Positions 37,813-46,184 of a stretch of 64,000 nt of DNA are shown here, one piece after another; within the stretch, counting starts at the first letter, position 1; each line of letters opens with the position of its first letter. The DNA comes from Cellulosimicrobium cellulans. Lineage in GTDB: Bacteria > Actinomycetota > Actinomycetes > Actinomycetales > Cellulomonadaceae. The DNA lies in NCBI RefSeq assembly GCF_016907755.1, contig NZ_JAFBCN010000001.1, forward strand, positions 310,001-374,000, read 5' to 3'. A program made the position numbers and the translations under genes. A model generated the notes under the pieces. It made no database searches. It worked only from the letters and a program-made list of their open reading frames with translations, and was not told the origin of the DNA.

Positions 37813-37885
37813 GGGGCCATGGCGCAATTGGTAGCGCACCTGCTTTGCAAGCAGGGGGTTGGGGGTTCGAGTCCCCCTGGCTCCA
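37813..37885 (+). tRNA. tRNA-Ala (TGC)
   Basis: Acceptor GGGGCCA pairs with TGGCTCC. Anticodon stem CCTGC/GCAGG encloses loop TTTGCAA with anticodon TGC at 37846-37848. T arm GGGGGTTCGAGTCCCCC. 73 bases; CCA is not encoded. Confidence 0.97.
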
Positions 37886-37891
37886 CTCCGT

Positions 37892-37922
37892 CGACCAGCA
37901 TCGAGAGCCTCGATGCTGGTCG
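37892..37922 (+). terminator. Terminator after tRNA-Ala
   Basis: 14-bp perfect stem (37892-37905 with 37909-37922) with a three-base loop, seven bases after the tRNA. Confidence 0.8.
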
Positions 37923-37956
37923 TCTGCGTTTCACCGAACCCTCGAAGCCGTCCTGA

Positions 37957-37999
37957 GACGACGACGGGCCCCACCATGAAGGTGGGGCCCGTCGTCGTC
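37957..37999 (-). terminator. Terminator of the Ala/Lys-rich gene
   Basis: 19-bp perfect stem (37957-37975 with 37981-37999) with loop ATGAA, starting 32 bases beyond the stop of the leftward gene at 38032. Confidence 0.8.
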
Positions 38000-38031
38000 C
38001 GTGCGCGACCAGCGCGCCGCTCCTGGCTGGG

Positions 38032-39165
38032 TCAGACGTCGTCGGCCTTCTTGGCGGCGTCCTCCGCGACGTCCTCGGCCGCCTCGCGGGCCTTCTTGCC
38101 GGCGTCGCCGAGGTCGTCCTTCGCGTCAGCGGCGGCGTCCTTGGCGGACGACGCTGCGCTGCGGGTGGTGCTGCGGGCGCGGCTGGTGGCCTTCTTGGCC
38201 GCGTCCTTGGCGTCGGAGACGGCGTCGCTGACGCGGTCGCTGACGTCGTCACGCACCTCGGCGGCGCGCTCGGCGAGCTTGTCGGTCGCCTCGCGGCCCT
38301 TCGCGACGGCGACGCCCGCAGCCTCGCCCAGCGACTCGGCGGCGTCCCCGACGGCGTGGCGTGCGTCGCCGACGACGTCGTCGAAGTGGACCTGCTGCTC
38401 CTCCTGCTCCCACGGCTCGGCCCAGGGGTCGGTGGTGGGCTGGGCACGGCGGTAGAGGACGTAGCCGACGCCGGCGGCGGTGACGCCTCCGGCGATCCAC
38501 CAGAGGGTGCGACCCTTGCCCTTCGAGGCGTCGGCCTCGGCGGCCTTCGCCGCGGCCTTGTCGGCCGCGGCGGCGAGCTTGGCTGCCGCCTTCTCCGCCG
38601 CCTTGTCCGCGTGCTTCGCGGCCTTCTTGCCCGCCTTGCCCGCGGCCTTCTGGGCCTGCTTCGCAGCCTCCGTGGCAGCCTTCTGCGCCTCCTTGGCGAG
38701 CTTGCGCGCCTTCTTGCCGGTCGCCGCCGCCGTGGCCGCGGACGCGGCGGCGGTCGCCTCGGCCGCGTTGTCGGCCGCGCGCTGGGCGGAGTCGGCGGCG
38801 CTGGCTGCGGCGGCGTTGAAGCTCGCGACGATCTTCGGCAGCACGTCGTCGACGAGCTTGTCGTGCGCGGTGTCGATGGCGGGCGCGGCCTTGCCCGCAG
38901 CCTTCTCGACGCGCGGCGCGGCGGCCTGGATGCTGTCCTGCCACGCCTTCTCGACGCGCGGCTGGAGCCACTCGAGGAACGCCTCGACCTTGGGCGTCCC
39001 CCACTCCTTGGCCTGCACCGCCGCGTCCTTGGCCTGGTCCGCGAGCTGGCTCGCGGCATTCTGCGCGGTCACGGCGGCCTGCGCGGCCTGGTCCTTGAGC
39101 TTCTCGGTGTCGATCGACTCGAGCGTGTCCTTGACGGAGTCGCTCGCTGAGCGAGAACGGGTCAT
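38032..39165 (-). CDS. Ala/Lys-rich helical membrane protein
   Basis: 377 residues; about a third is Ala, with many Lys, Asp and Glu. It looks like long amphipathic helices with apolipoprotein- or LEA-like 11-residue patterns (KDAAVQAKEWG, KKAAKHADKAAEKAAAKLAA). One membrane helix (LWWIAGGVTAAGVGYVLYRR) splits it into two helical arms; a WAEPWEQEEQQ acidic patch follows. I do not recognise a defined function. GGGGAG lies six bases before the ATG. It is transcribed against its neighbours with its own terminator. Confidence 0.75.
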   Translation of the reverse strand: MTRSRSASDSVKDTLESIDTEKLKDQAAQAAVTAQNAASQLADQAKDAAVQAKEWGTPKVEAFLEWLQPRVEKAWQDSIQAAAPRVEKAAGKAAPAIDTAHDKLVDDVLPKIVASFNAAAASAADSAQRAADNAAEATAAASAATAAATGKKARKLAKEAQKAATEAAKQAQKAAGKAGKKAAKHADKAAEKAAAKLAAAADKAAAKAAEADASKGKGRTLWWIAGGVTAAGVGYVLYRRAQPTTDPWAEPWEQEEQQVHFDDVVGDARHAVGDAAESLGEAAGVAVAKGREATDKLAERAAEVRDDVSDRVSDAVSDAKDAAKKATSRARSTTRSAASSAKDAAADAKDDLGDAGKKAREAAEDVAEDAAKKADDV

Positions 39166-39307
39166 GCGTGCTCCCCGGGGTCGTCGTCCGACGGGACGAA
39201 AGGGCGGATGCGATGGGCGTTTCCGACCACTCTGCCACCACCGTGCCCGCCCCGCGAGACATCGCGCCCGACGGGTCGCGCGCGGGTCTCGTGGGAGGAT
39301 GGTGCCC

Positions 39308-39847
39308 ATGTTCGCAACCCTCCACACGACCGCAGGTGACATCCGGATCGAGCTCCTGCCGAACCACGCCCCGAAGACGGTGGCGAACTTCGTCGGGCTC
39401 GCGCAGGGCACCACGACGTGGTCCGACCCCCGCACCGGCGCAGAGCGCACCGAGCCCTTCTACGACGGCCTGATCTTCCACCGCGTGATCCAGGACTTCA
39501 TGATCCAGGGCGGCTGCCCGCTGGGCACCGGCACGGGCGGTCCCGGCTACACGTTCAACGACGAGATCCACCCCGAGCTGCAGTTCGATCGCCCCTACCT
39601 CCTGGCGATGGCCAACGCGGGCCTGCGTCGCAACCCGGTCACGGGTGAGGCTGAGGGCACCAACGGGTCGCAGTTCTTCGTCTCGACCGTGCCGACGCCG
39701 TGGCTCAACGGCAAGCACACGATCTTCGGCGAGGTCGCGGACGACGCGTCCCGCGCGGTCGTCGACGCGATCAACGCGACGCCGACGCGCCCGGGCGACC
39801 GCCCGCAGGAGGACATCGTCATCACGTCCGTCACGATCGAGGACTGA
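39308..39847 (+). CDS. ppiA: Cyclophilin-type peptidyl-prolyl isomerase
   Basis: Speeds cis-trans isomerisation of proline bonds; cytoplasmic, as there is no signal peptide. 179 residues: FHRVIQDFMIQGGCP, GTNGSQFFVSTVPTPWLNGKHTIFGEV are the cyclophilin signatures, with the catalytic Arg in FHRVI. GGGAGG lies nine to ten bases before ATG 39308; the ATG at 39299 is too close to it. A rhomboid gene follows with overlap. Confidence 0.95.
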   Translation: MFATLHTTAGDIRIELLPNHAPKTVANFVGLAQGTTTWSDPRTGAERTEPFYDGLIFHRVIQDFMIQGGCPLGTGTGGPGYTFNDEIHPELQFDRPYLLAMANAGLRRNPVTGEAEGTNGSQFFVSTVPTPWLNGKHTIFGEVADDASRAVVDAINATPTRPGDRPQEDIVITSVTIED

Positions 39848-40767
39848 CCATCTCGACGACACCTCCCGGGCCGCCCGGCCCGCCGGCGTACGGGACGGCC
39901 GGACCGCACGACGGTCCTGCCGTCCCGCCCGTCTGCCCGCGGCACCCGGACCGGGTGTCGTACGTGCGCTGCCAGCGCTGCGGTCGGCCCGCGTGCCCGG
40001 AGTGCCAGCGGCCCGCAGCCGTCGGCGTCCAGTGCGTCGACTGCGTGCGCGAGGCGGCCCGGCAGGCGCCGTCACAGCGCAGCGCGCTGGGCGGAAAGGT
40101 CCGCGGCGGCCCGCCGGTCGTGACGTTCACGATCATCGGCCTGTGCGTCGTGAGCTGGATCCTCCAGTTCGTCACGGGCGGGACCTGGACGGCACTTCTC
40201 GCTTTTCGTGCCGACCTCGCAGAGGTCGAGCCCTACCGGTTCCTTTCGTCGGCGTTCATCCACTCGACGAGCCCGGTCCACATCCTCTTCAACATGTACG
40301 CCCTGTGGGTGACAGGACCATTCCTCGAGCAGATGCTCGGCCGCTGGCGCTTCGTCGCGCTCTACCTGCTCGCGGCAGTCGGCGGATCCGTCGGATACCT
40401 CTTGCTCGCCGGCGGGCCGACCGAGCAGGCATGGTACGTCTGGGTCTTCGGTGCGTCCGGAGCCGTGTTCGGGCTCTTCGGCGCGATCTTGCTGGTGCTG
40501 CGCCGGACCGGTCGCAACGCGATGCAGATCGTCGTGCTCATCGGCATCAACTTCGCGATCGGGCTCTTCTTCACCGGCATCGCGTGGCAGGCGCACCTCG
40601 GCGGGCTCGTCGTCGGCCTCGTCCTCGGGGCCGCGTACGCGTACGCGCCGAAGGAACGCCGCACCCTGGTGTCCGTGGGCGCGACGGCGGTCGTCGCCGT
40701 GGGGCTCGTCGTGGCGGCATGGCTGACGTACGCCTCGGCGGACCAGCTCGGCCACCTCGTCGGGTGA
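39844..40767 (+). CDS. Rhomboid intramembrane serine protease with zinc-finger N-terminus
   Basis: Cleaves membrane proteins within the bilayer. A B-box-like zinc module (CPRHPDRVSYVRCQRCGRPA then CPEC..CVDC) precedes six membrane helices. The active site is GASGAVFGLFG (catalytic Ser) with His in AHLGGLVVG; the HILFNMYAL loop is typical. No ATG, GTG or TTG lies between the cyclophilin stop and the first zinc ligand. CTG 39844, overlapping that stop (CTGA), is taken; ATG 39700 would overlap ppiA by 148 bases and translate poorly. About 307 residues. Confidence 0.85.
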   Translation: MTISTTPPGPPGPPAYGTAGPHDGPAVPPVCPRHPDRVSYVRCQRCGRPACPECQRPAAVGVQCVDCVREAARQAPSQRSALGGKVRGGPPVVTFTIIGLCVVSWILQFVTGGTWTALLAFRADLAEVEPYRFLSSAFIHSTSPVHILFNMYALWVTGPFLEQMLGRWRFVALYLLAAVGGSVGYLLLAGGPTEQAWYVWVFGASGAVFGLFGAILLVLRRTGRNAMQIVVLIGINFAIGLFFTGIAWQAHLGGLVVGLVLGAAYAYAPKERRTLVSVGATAVVAVGLVVAAWLTYASADQLGHLVG

Positions 40768-40862
40768 CCCCCGGGGCGGCCCGTGGAGAGTTATCCCCAG
40801 GGTTACTCACAGGTGTGGAACTACGCCGGTGTCATTCCCCAGGGCACCGGTCGACCCGAGCG

Positions 40863-40883
40863 CCGCGCGCCCGAGGCGCGCGG
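40863..40883. terminator. GC-rich hairpin between convergent rhomboid and crgA
   Basis: CCGCGCGCC (40863-40871) pairs perfectly with GGCGCGCGG (40875-40883), three-base loop. The position between convergent stops suggests bidirectional termination. Confidence 0.5.
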
Positions 40884-40897
40884 TCGCCGTCGGACCG

Positions 40898-41149
40898 CTA
40901 CTTCCAGCGTGTGGTGAGCGCGAAGCCCGCGATGATGAACGCGAAGCCGACGCCGAGGTTCCAGGCACCCAGCGGCGGGATCGGGAGCTGCTTGGGCCCG
41001 CTGAGGTAGAACAGCACGATCCACGCCAGCCCGAGGAGCATCAGCCCGAGCATCGTGGGCACGAGCCAGCGTGGGTTGCCCGACTCGGGCTTGGGCACGC
41101 TCGGCGGGCGCTGCGGCTTGGGCTTCTTGCGCGACTTCGACTCGGGCAC
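40898..41149 (-). CDS. crgA: Cell division protein CrgA
   Basis: Small actinobacterial division regulator that contacts FtsZ, FtsQ and PBPs in mycobacteria and Streptomyces. 83 residues: basic N-terminus (ESKSRKKPKPQRPP), NPRWLVP, first membrane helix, a GPKQLPIPPLGAWNLG loop and second helix ending TTRWK. GTG 41149 has AGGAG about nine bases upstream. Context next to the srtE and pknB clusters is conserved. Confidence 0.93.
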   Translation of the reverse strand: MPESKSRKKPKPQRPPSVPKPESGNPRWLVPTMLGLMLLGLAWIVLFYLSGPKQLPIPPLGAWNLGVGFAFIIAGFALTTRWK

Positions 41150-41470
41150 GAGGGTGGGCTCCTGTCCTGGTGGGGTCCGCTGCCGGCGGCGTCGGGACGC
41201 ACCGCGGGAGCGGACGCCTGCCGTCGTCGTGCAGGAACCGTGCATGGCTCGGGCGAAGGTCGTCGACGCGCCGCGAGGCTCCGTAGGAGCACGGGTCCGT
41301 CACGATCGTGGACGACGTTCGTCGACTAGCGTAGTGGGCGCACACAATAGGCACGGACACCGCGCGCGGGCAACGGCCCTGTCGCGGCGACGACGACACG
41401 ACAGACGCACGGCAGAGACACGTCGGAGAGACGGTCGACGCCCTCGTCCGCCCAGGAAGGAGACGGTCGC
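41150..41470. other. Divergent crgA-DUF881 intergenic region
   Basis: 321 bases; no gene seen. Contains a 10-bp palindrome CACGATCGTG (41301-41310) and a -10-like TAGCGT (41327-41332) toward DUF881 without a convincing -35. Confidence 0.35.
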
Positions 41471-42247
41471 GTGAGCAGCACCGGCCCCGCCTCCGCGACG
41501 CCGGACGAGCCCGCAGCACCCCCGCGCTCGCGCCGGGTGCGGTCGGCCGTCACGGTCGCGCTCGTCCTCGCCCTCGCCGGCGTGATGTTCACGGCGAACG
41601 CGCGCCTCGCGCGGGGCGACGACTCGCGTCACCCCGAGAACCTCGCGCAGCTCGTCGACCGCGAGTCAGACCGCGTGGCGGACCTGTCGGCCCAGGTCGA
41701 CGCGCTCACGGCGGAGATCGCGGGACTGTCGCAGACCGGAGACGCCCCGGCCGGCGTCGACCCCGACCTCGCGTCGCGCACCGCGGTCGCGGCCGGCACC
41801 GCGGCGGTCAGCGGCACGGGACTGTCCGTCTCGCTCGACGACGCGCCCCCGGAGGGCAACTACCCGCCGCAGATCCGCCCGGACGACCTCGTCGTGCACC
41901 AGCAGGACATCCAGTCCGTCGTCAACGCCCTGTGGGCCGGCGGGGCGGAGGCGATGACCCTGCAGGGCCAGCGAGTCACCGCGACGTCGGCGTTCCGCTG
42001 CGCGGGCAACATCCTCCTGCTGCACGGGCGCGTGTACTCGCCGCCCTACGTCGTCGAGGCCGTGGGTGACCCGGACGCGCTGCGCGACGCCCTGGAACGG
42101 TCGCCGGGCGTGCAGGTGTACCAGGAGTACGTCGACGCCGTGAACCTGGGCTGGTCCGTCGAGGACAGGACCGACCTCGAGCTCCCCGGTTACCAGGGCG
42201 CGCTCGAGCTCCGCTACGCGCGCCCGTCCGACGCGGTGGCGTCGTGA
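41471..42247 (+). CDS. DUF881 membrane protein
   Basis: 258 residues: one N-terminal membrane helix (AVTVALVLALAGVMFTANA), a coiled-coil segment (LVDRESDRVADLSAQVDALTAEIAGL), then a DUF881 domain with GTGLSVSLDDAPP, DLVVHQQDIQSVVNALWAGGAEAM and YSPPYVVEAVGD. Extracytoplasmic; function unknown. It lies beside crgA in M. tuberculosis (Rv0012). GTG start with AAGGAG eight bases upstream. The stop overlaps the srtE start (GTGA at 42244-42247). Confidence 0.92.
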   Translation: MSSTGPASATPDEPAAPPRSRRVRSAVTVALVLALAGVMFTANARLARGDDSRHPENLAQLVDRESDRVADLSAQVDALTAEIAGLSQTGDAPAGVDPDLASRTAVAAGTAAVSGTGLSVSLDDAPPEGNYPPQIRPDDLVVHQQDIQSVVNALWAGGAEAMTLQGQRVTATSAFRCAGNILLLHGRVYSPPYVVEAVGDPDALRDALERSPGVQVYQEYVDAVNLGWSVEDRTDLELPGYQGALELRYARPSDAVAS

Positions 42248-43023
42248 CGGCCACGGCTCCTTCACCGGTGCGGCACGCGGGCCGTCGCGCGTCCGGGCGC
42301 GGGGCCGTCTCCACGGTGGTCGGCGTCGTCGGGGAGCTGCTCATCACGCTCGGCATCCTGCTGGGGCTGTACGTCGTCTGGCAGCTGTGGTGGACGGACG
42401 TGCAGGCGGACCGTGTGCAGGCGCAGGTCCTGGAGGAGATGGACGCGCCGACGCCGGACGCCGGGGACGTCGCGACGGCCGTGCGCCGGGACGAGCCTCC
42501 GGTCATGGAGGCGCCCGCCCTCGGCGAGGTGTGGGGCACGCTCTACGTGCCGCGCTGGGACGGCAAGATGATGCCGATCGCGGAGGGCACGGACAAGCGC
42601 TCGATCCTCGACCAGGGCCAGGCGGGGCACTACCCCGAGACCGTCATGCCGGGTGACGTCGGCAACTTCTCGCTCGCGGGGCACCGGCAGACGTACGGCA
42701 AGATCTTCCACGACGTGGAGGAGCTCGAGATCGGTGACCCGATCGTCGTCGAGGCGGGCGGGGTCTGGTACGTGTACCGCGTGGACCACATGCAGGCCGT
42801 GAAGCCCGACCAGGTGGAGGCCGTGGCGCCCGTGCCGTGGCAGCCGGGCGTCGAGCCGACCGAGCGGTACCTCACCCTGACGACGTGCCACCCGATCGGG
42901 CTGAACTCGCTCGTGGCGCGGTTCATCGTCAACGCGAAGCTGGACTACTGGATGCCCGTCGAGGACGGCACGCCGCCCGACCTGGTCGGTCAGACGGCTC
43001 CTGCTGCCGAAGGGAGCGCGTGA
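42244..43023 (+). CDS. srtE: Class E sortase
   Basis: Transpeptidase that joins LAxTG proteins to the cell wall. 259 residues: membrane anchor (about 28-50), then the sortase barrel with catalytic H147 (LAGHR), C215 (TLTTCHP) and R226 (VARFIV). Class E enzymes predominate in high-GC actinobacteria. A likely substrate with LATTG is encoded at 29470-31011. The gene overlaps both neighbours. Confidence 0.93.
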   Translation: MTATAPSPVRHAGRRASGRGAVSTVVGVVGELLITLGILLGLYVVWQLWWTDVQADRVQAQVLEEMDAPTPDAGDVATAVRRDEPPVMEAPALGEVWGTLYVPRWDGKMMPIAEGTDKRSILDQGQAGHYPETVMPGDVGNFSLAGHRQTYGKIFHDVEELEIGDPIVVEAGGVWYVYRVDHMQAVKPDQVEAVAPVPWQPGVEPTERYLTLTTCHPIGLNSLVARFIVNAKLDYWMPVEDGTPPDLVGQTAPAAEGSA

Positions 43024-43217
43024 TGTACGGGGCGCTGTGGCGCGTGCTGCCCGGCCCGGCGTGGGTCCGGGTGCTGATCCTGCTCGTCCTCGCGGCAGCC
43101 GTCGTGCTCGCGTGCTTCGAGTGGCTGTTCCCCCTCGTGTCCGAGTACATGCCGTTCAACGACCCCAACATCCAGACCGACGCCGCCGGCGCAGTGTCCG
43201 TGGAGGCCCCGCGATGA
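43023..43217 (+). CDS. Small single-pass membrane protein
   Basis: 64 residues: MYGALWRVLPGPAWVRVLIL opens a membrane helix, followed by CFEWLFPLVSEYMPFNDPNI and a short polar tail. I know no function; similar short proteins sit between srtE and pabA in related actinobacteria. Start overlaps the srtE stop (TGATG) and its stop overlaps pabA (ATGA), which supports translation as part of the operon. Confidence 0.75.
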   Translation: MYGALWRVLPGPAWVRVLILLVLAAAVVLACFEWLFPLVSEYMPFNDPNIQTDAAGAVSVEAPR

Positions 43218-43873
43218 CCCACCAGACCCGCATCCTCGTCGTGGACAACTACGACTCGTTCGTCTACACGATCGTCGGCTACCTCGACCAGCTCGGCGCC
43301 CAGACCGTCGTCGTGCGCAACGACGCCGTGCCCGAGCCCGACGCCGAGGGGCGGTTCCACGACGTCGACGGGACCGTGTTCGACGGCGTCCTCGTCTCGC
43401 CCGGGCCGGGAACCCCCAAGGAGGCCGGCCAGAGCGAGCAGGTCATCCGTGCGTGCGCCGCGTCGCGCACGCCGATGCTGGGGGTGTGCCTCGGGCACCA
43501 GGCGCTCGCCGAGGTGTACGGCGCGACAGTCACGCACGCGCCCGAGCTCATGCACGGCAAGACCAGCCTCGTCGAGCACGAGGGCGAGGGCGTCCTCGCC
43601 GGGCTCCCGGTGCCCTTCACCGCGACGCGCTACCACTCGCTCGCCGTCCTGACCGACACCGTGCCCGCCGAGCTCGAGGTGACCGCCTCGACCGCGGGGG
43701 GCGTCATCATGGGCCTGCAGCACCGCGACCTGCCCCTGCACGGCGTCCAGTTCCACCCCGAGTCCGTGCTCACCGAGGGTGGCCACCGCCTGCTCGCGAA
43801 CTGGCTCGAGGCCTGCGGCCTCGACGGCGCCGTCGAGCGCTCGGCCGGGATGGCGCCGCTCGTCCGGCAGTAG
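43214..43873 (+). CDS. pabA: Aminodeoxychorismate/anthranilate synthase glutamine amidotransferase
   Basis: Releases ammonia from glutamine for p-aminobenzoate (folate) or anthranilate synthesis. 219 residues: DNYDSFVYTI, VSPGPGTP oxyanion region, nucleophile C92 in GVCLGHQALAE, H181 and E183 in QFHPES. The synthase subunit is not adjacent. The mycobacterial gene here was called trpG but serves folate synthesis; the same is inferred. Last gene of the DUF881-srtE run. Confidence 0.92.
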   Translation: MTHQTRILVVDNYDSFVYTIVGYLDQLGAQTVVVRNDAVPEPDAEGRFHDVDGTVFDGVLVSPGPGTPKEAGQSEQVIRACAASRTPMLGVCLGHQALAEVYGATVTHAPELMHGKTSLVEHEGEGVLAGLPVPFTATRYHSLAVLTDTVPAELEVTASTAGGVIMGLQHRDLPLHGVQFHPESVLTEGGHRLLANWLEACGLDGAVERSAGMAPLVRQ

Positions 43874-43959
43874 CCCGGTCGGCCCGGCGGGGCCTCCCGG
43901 GCGCACGGACCGCTGCCGTGCCGACCGCCGCACCCCGCGCTGCTCCCGCTGCACGACGG

Positions 43960-43991
43960 ACGGGCCCCCACCTCGCGAGGTGAGGGCCCGT
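43960..43991. terminator. Bidirectional terminator between pabA and pknB
   Basis: 15 of 16 paired positions in an extended hairpin (43960-43975 with 43976-43991), with one C-A mismatch; ends in TTCG. Convergent genes on both sides. Confidence 0.75.
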
Positions 43992-44016
43992 TCGTCAGGG
44001 GGTGCCGGGTGGCGGC

Positions 44017-46074
44017 TCAGCCGTCGTTGTTCCCGCCGCCGCCACCTCCGCCGCCGGGGCCACCACCGTTGTCACCCCCGGTCGACGGGCCGGGGCCGGT
44101 CGAGACGATGAGCGAGACCTCGGTGCCGACGGGGACCTCGGAACCACCACGCGGGTCGGACCCGATGACCGTGCCGGCGGGCCACTGGTCGGACTCCTGG
44201 TTCTGCTGGGCACCGGGGTTGAGCCCGGCCCCGCCGAGGGCGTCCTGGGCCTGCGCGAGGGTCATCCCGACGAGGTTGGACGGGACGGTCGTCGTCTCTG
44301 CGGCGCGCGGGATCGCGACCTTGAGGGTCACGCGCGACCCCTGCGGGACGCTCCCGGCGTTGGGCTGCTGCGAGAGGACCTGGTTCTCGGCCTCGTCGGA
44401 CTCCTCGTCGCTGCGGTCGACCCCGAGGCCGAGGGCCTCGATCGTCGACTTCGCGGCGTCGAACTGCTGACCGGTGACGTCGGGCAGGGCGACGAGCCCG
44501 CTGGACACGAACAGGTTCACCGTCGACCCGGCGGGCACGGACTGGCCCGCTCCCGGGTCGGTCTTCGTCACGGACCCCTTCGCGACGTCCGGAGAGTCCT
44601 CCGTGGCGACGTCGCCGACGTTGAGGCCGGCGTCGGTGAGGTACTGCCGCGCCTCCTCCTGGGTCTTCCCCTTGAGGTCCTGGAGCGTGACGGCGTCGGG
44701 CCCGGCGGAGAAGAACGCCGTCACCGTCGAGTTGAGCTCCTGCGTGGTGCCGCCCGCGGGATCGGTCTTCGTGAACGTCCCCTCGGGCTCCGTCGACTCC
44801 TGGTCGATGGCCTGCTCGTACACGAACCCGGCGTCGGTGATCGCCTTCTCGGCCTGCTCGGGCGTCACTCCCGCTGAGAGGGTCGGGACCGTGCCCGTCG
44901 TCGGCTCGTCCTCGCCCTGGCTGTTGATGACGAGCATCGTGATGATCGCCGCGAGGGCGAGCACGCCGATCGCGATGAGGGTCCACATGAGGCCCTTGCG
45001 GCTCTTGGGCTCCTCCTCGTCCTCCCCCGGGACCTCGTCCCCGGGCGGGACGGCCGGCGCCACGCTCGTCGCCCACGGGTTCGGGGCGGCGGCCGCGGGG
45101 GCCATGACCTGCGTCGCGGACTCGACCATCGTCGGCTGGAGGTCGGCGGCCGCGGCCGCGGCACCGAGGCCGGCCGCCGCGGCGGCGACCCCGAGCGAGG
45201 GGGCCGTGATCGCCCCGCCGCGCACGGCGTTCTCCAGGTCGGCGCGGAACTCCGCGGCGTTCGAGTAGCGGGCCGTGCGGTCCTTGGCGAGCGCCTTGAG
45301 CGTGATGCGGTCGAGGACCTCGGGCACGTCCGGCGCGACGGCGCTCGGCGTCGCCGGGGCCTCGCGCACGTGCTGGTAGGCCACCGCGACGGGCGAGTCG
45401 CCGATGAACGGCGGTCGGCCGGTGAGCAGCTCGTAGAGCAGGCAGCCCGTGGAGTACAGGTCGGAACGCGCGTCGACCGTCTCGCCGCGCGCCTGCTCCG
45501 GCGAGAGGTACTGGGCGGTGCCGATGACGGCCTGGGTCTGCGTCATCGTCGCGGCGGAGTCCGCCATGGCGCGGGCGATGCCGAAGTCCATGACCTTGAC
45601 GGCGCCCGTGGGCGTGATCATGACGTTCGCGGGCTTGATGTCGCGGTGCACGATGCCGGCGTGGTGCGAGTACTCGAGCGCCGCGAGCACGCCCGCCGTG
45701 ATCTCGACGGCCTCGTCGATGGGGACGGCCTGGCCGTCGCGGAGGATGTCGCGGACGGTGTGGCCCTCGACGTACTCCATGACGATGAACGGGACGTGCA
45801 CCGAGTTGCCGGTGACGTCCGCGTGGACGTCCTCGCCCGTGTCGTACACCGCGACGATGGCGGGGTGGTTGAGGGACGCCGCGGCCTGGGCCTCGCGGCG
45901 GAAGCGCGCGAGGAACGTGGGGTCGCGGGCGAGGTCGGACCGCAGGATCTTGATCGCGACGGTGCGACCGAGGCGGTTGTCGTGCCCGATGTGCACCTCG
46001 GCCATGCCACCACGGCCGATGAGCTCACCGACCTGGTAGCGCCCGGCAAGCACTCGGGGAGCGTTGTCCACCAC
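44017..46074 (-). CDS. pknB: Ser/Thr protein kinase PknB with PASTA domains
   Basis: Membrane kinase that senses muropeptides and controls cell-wall synthesis. 685 residues: kinase domain (about 12-270) with glycine loop GRGGMAEV, HRDIKPANVM, DFG and activation loop TQTQAVIGTAQYLSPEQ; one membrane helix at about 355-380; four PASTA repeats; and an unusual glycine-rich C-terminal tail. GTG start with AAGGA about nine bases upstream. Last gene of the fhaA-to-pknB operon. Confidence 0.97.
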   Translation of the reverse strand: MVDNAPRVLAGRYQVGELIGRGGMAEVHIGHDNRLGRTVAIKILRSDLARDPTFLARFRREAQAAASLNHPAIVAVYDTGEDVHADVTGNSVHVPFIVMEYVEGHTVRDILRDGQAVPIDEAVEITAGVLAALEYSHHAGIVHRDIKPANVMITPTGAVKVMDFGIARAMADSAATMTQTQAVIGTAQYLSPEQARGETVDARSDLYSTGCLLYELLTGRPPFIGDSPVAVAYQHVREAPATPSAVAPDVPEVLDRITLKALAKDRTARYSNAAEFRADLENAVRGGAITAPSLGVAAAAAGLGAAAAAADLQPTMVESATQVMAPAAAAPNPWATSVAPAVPPGDEVPGEDEEEPKSRKGLMWTLIAIGVLALAAIITMLVINSQGEDEPTTGTVPTLSAGVTPEQAEKAITDAGFVYEQAIDQESTEPEGTFTKTDPAGGTTQELNSTVTAFFSAGPDAVTLQDLKGKTQEEARQYLTDAGLNVGDVATEDSPDVAKGSVTKTDPGAGQSVPAGSTVNLFVSSGLVALPDVTGQQFDAAKSTIEALGLGVDRSDEESDEAENQVLSQQPNAGSVPQGSRVTLKVAIPRAAETTTVPSNLVGMTLAQAQDALGGAGLNPGAQQNQESDQWPAGTVIGSDPRGGSEVPVGTEVSLIVSTGPGPSTGGDNGGGPGGGGGGGGNNDG

Positions 46075-46184
46075 TCATTCGTCCTTCGGTGTCGTCGGAG
46101 CCGCGGGCGCGTCCGCGCGCGGCACATCTGGCGCAATCATCCCACTGGAGGGCGTGCGGGAAAGCGGGGAACACAACGATGTCG

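Noticed and set aside
40791-40799. TTATCCCCA between rhomboid and crgA as a DnaA box
   Set aside because: A single one-mismatch box at the end of a convergent pair, without the doublet seen elsewhere.
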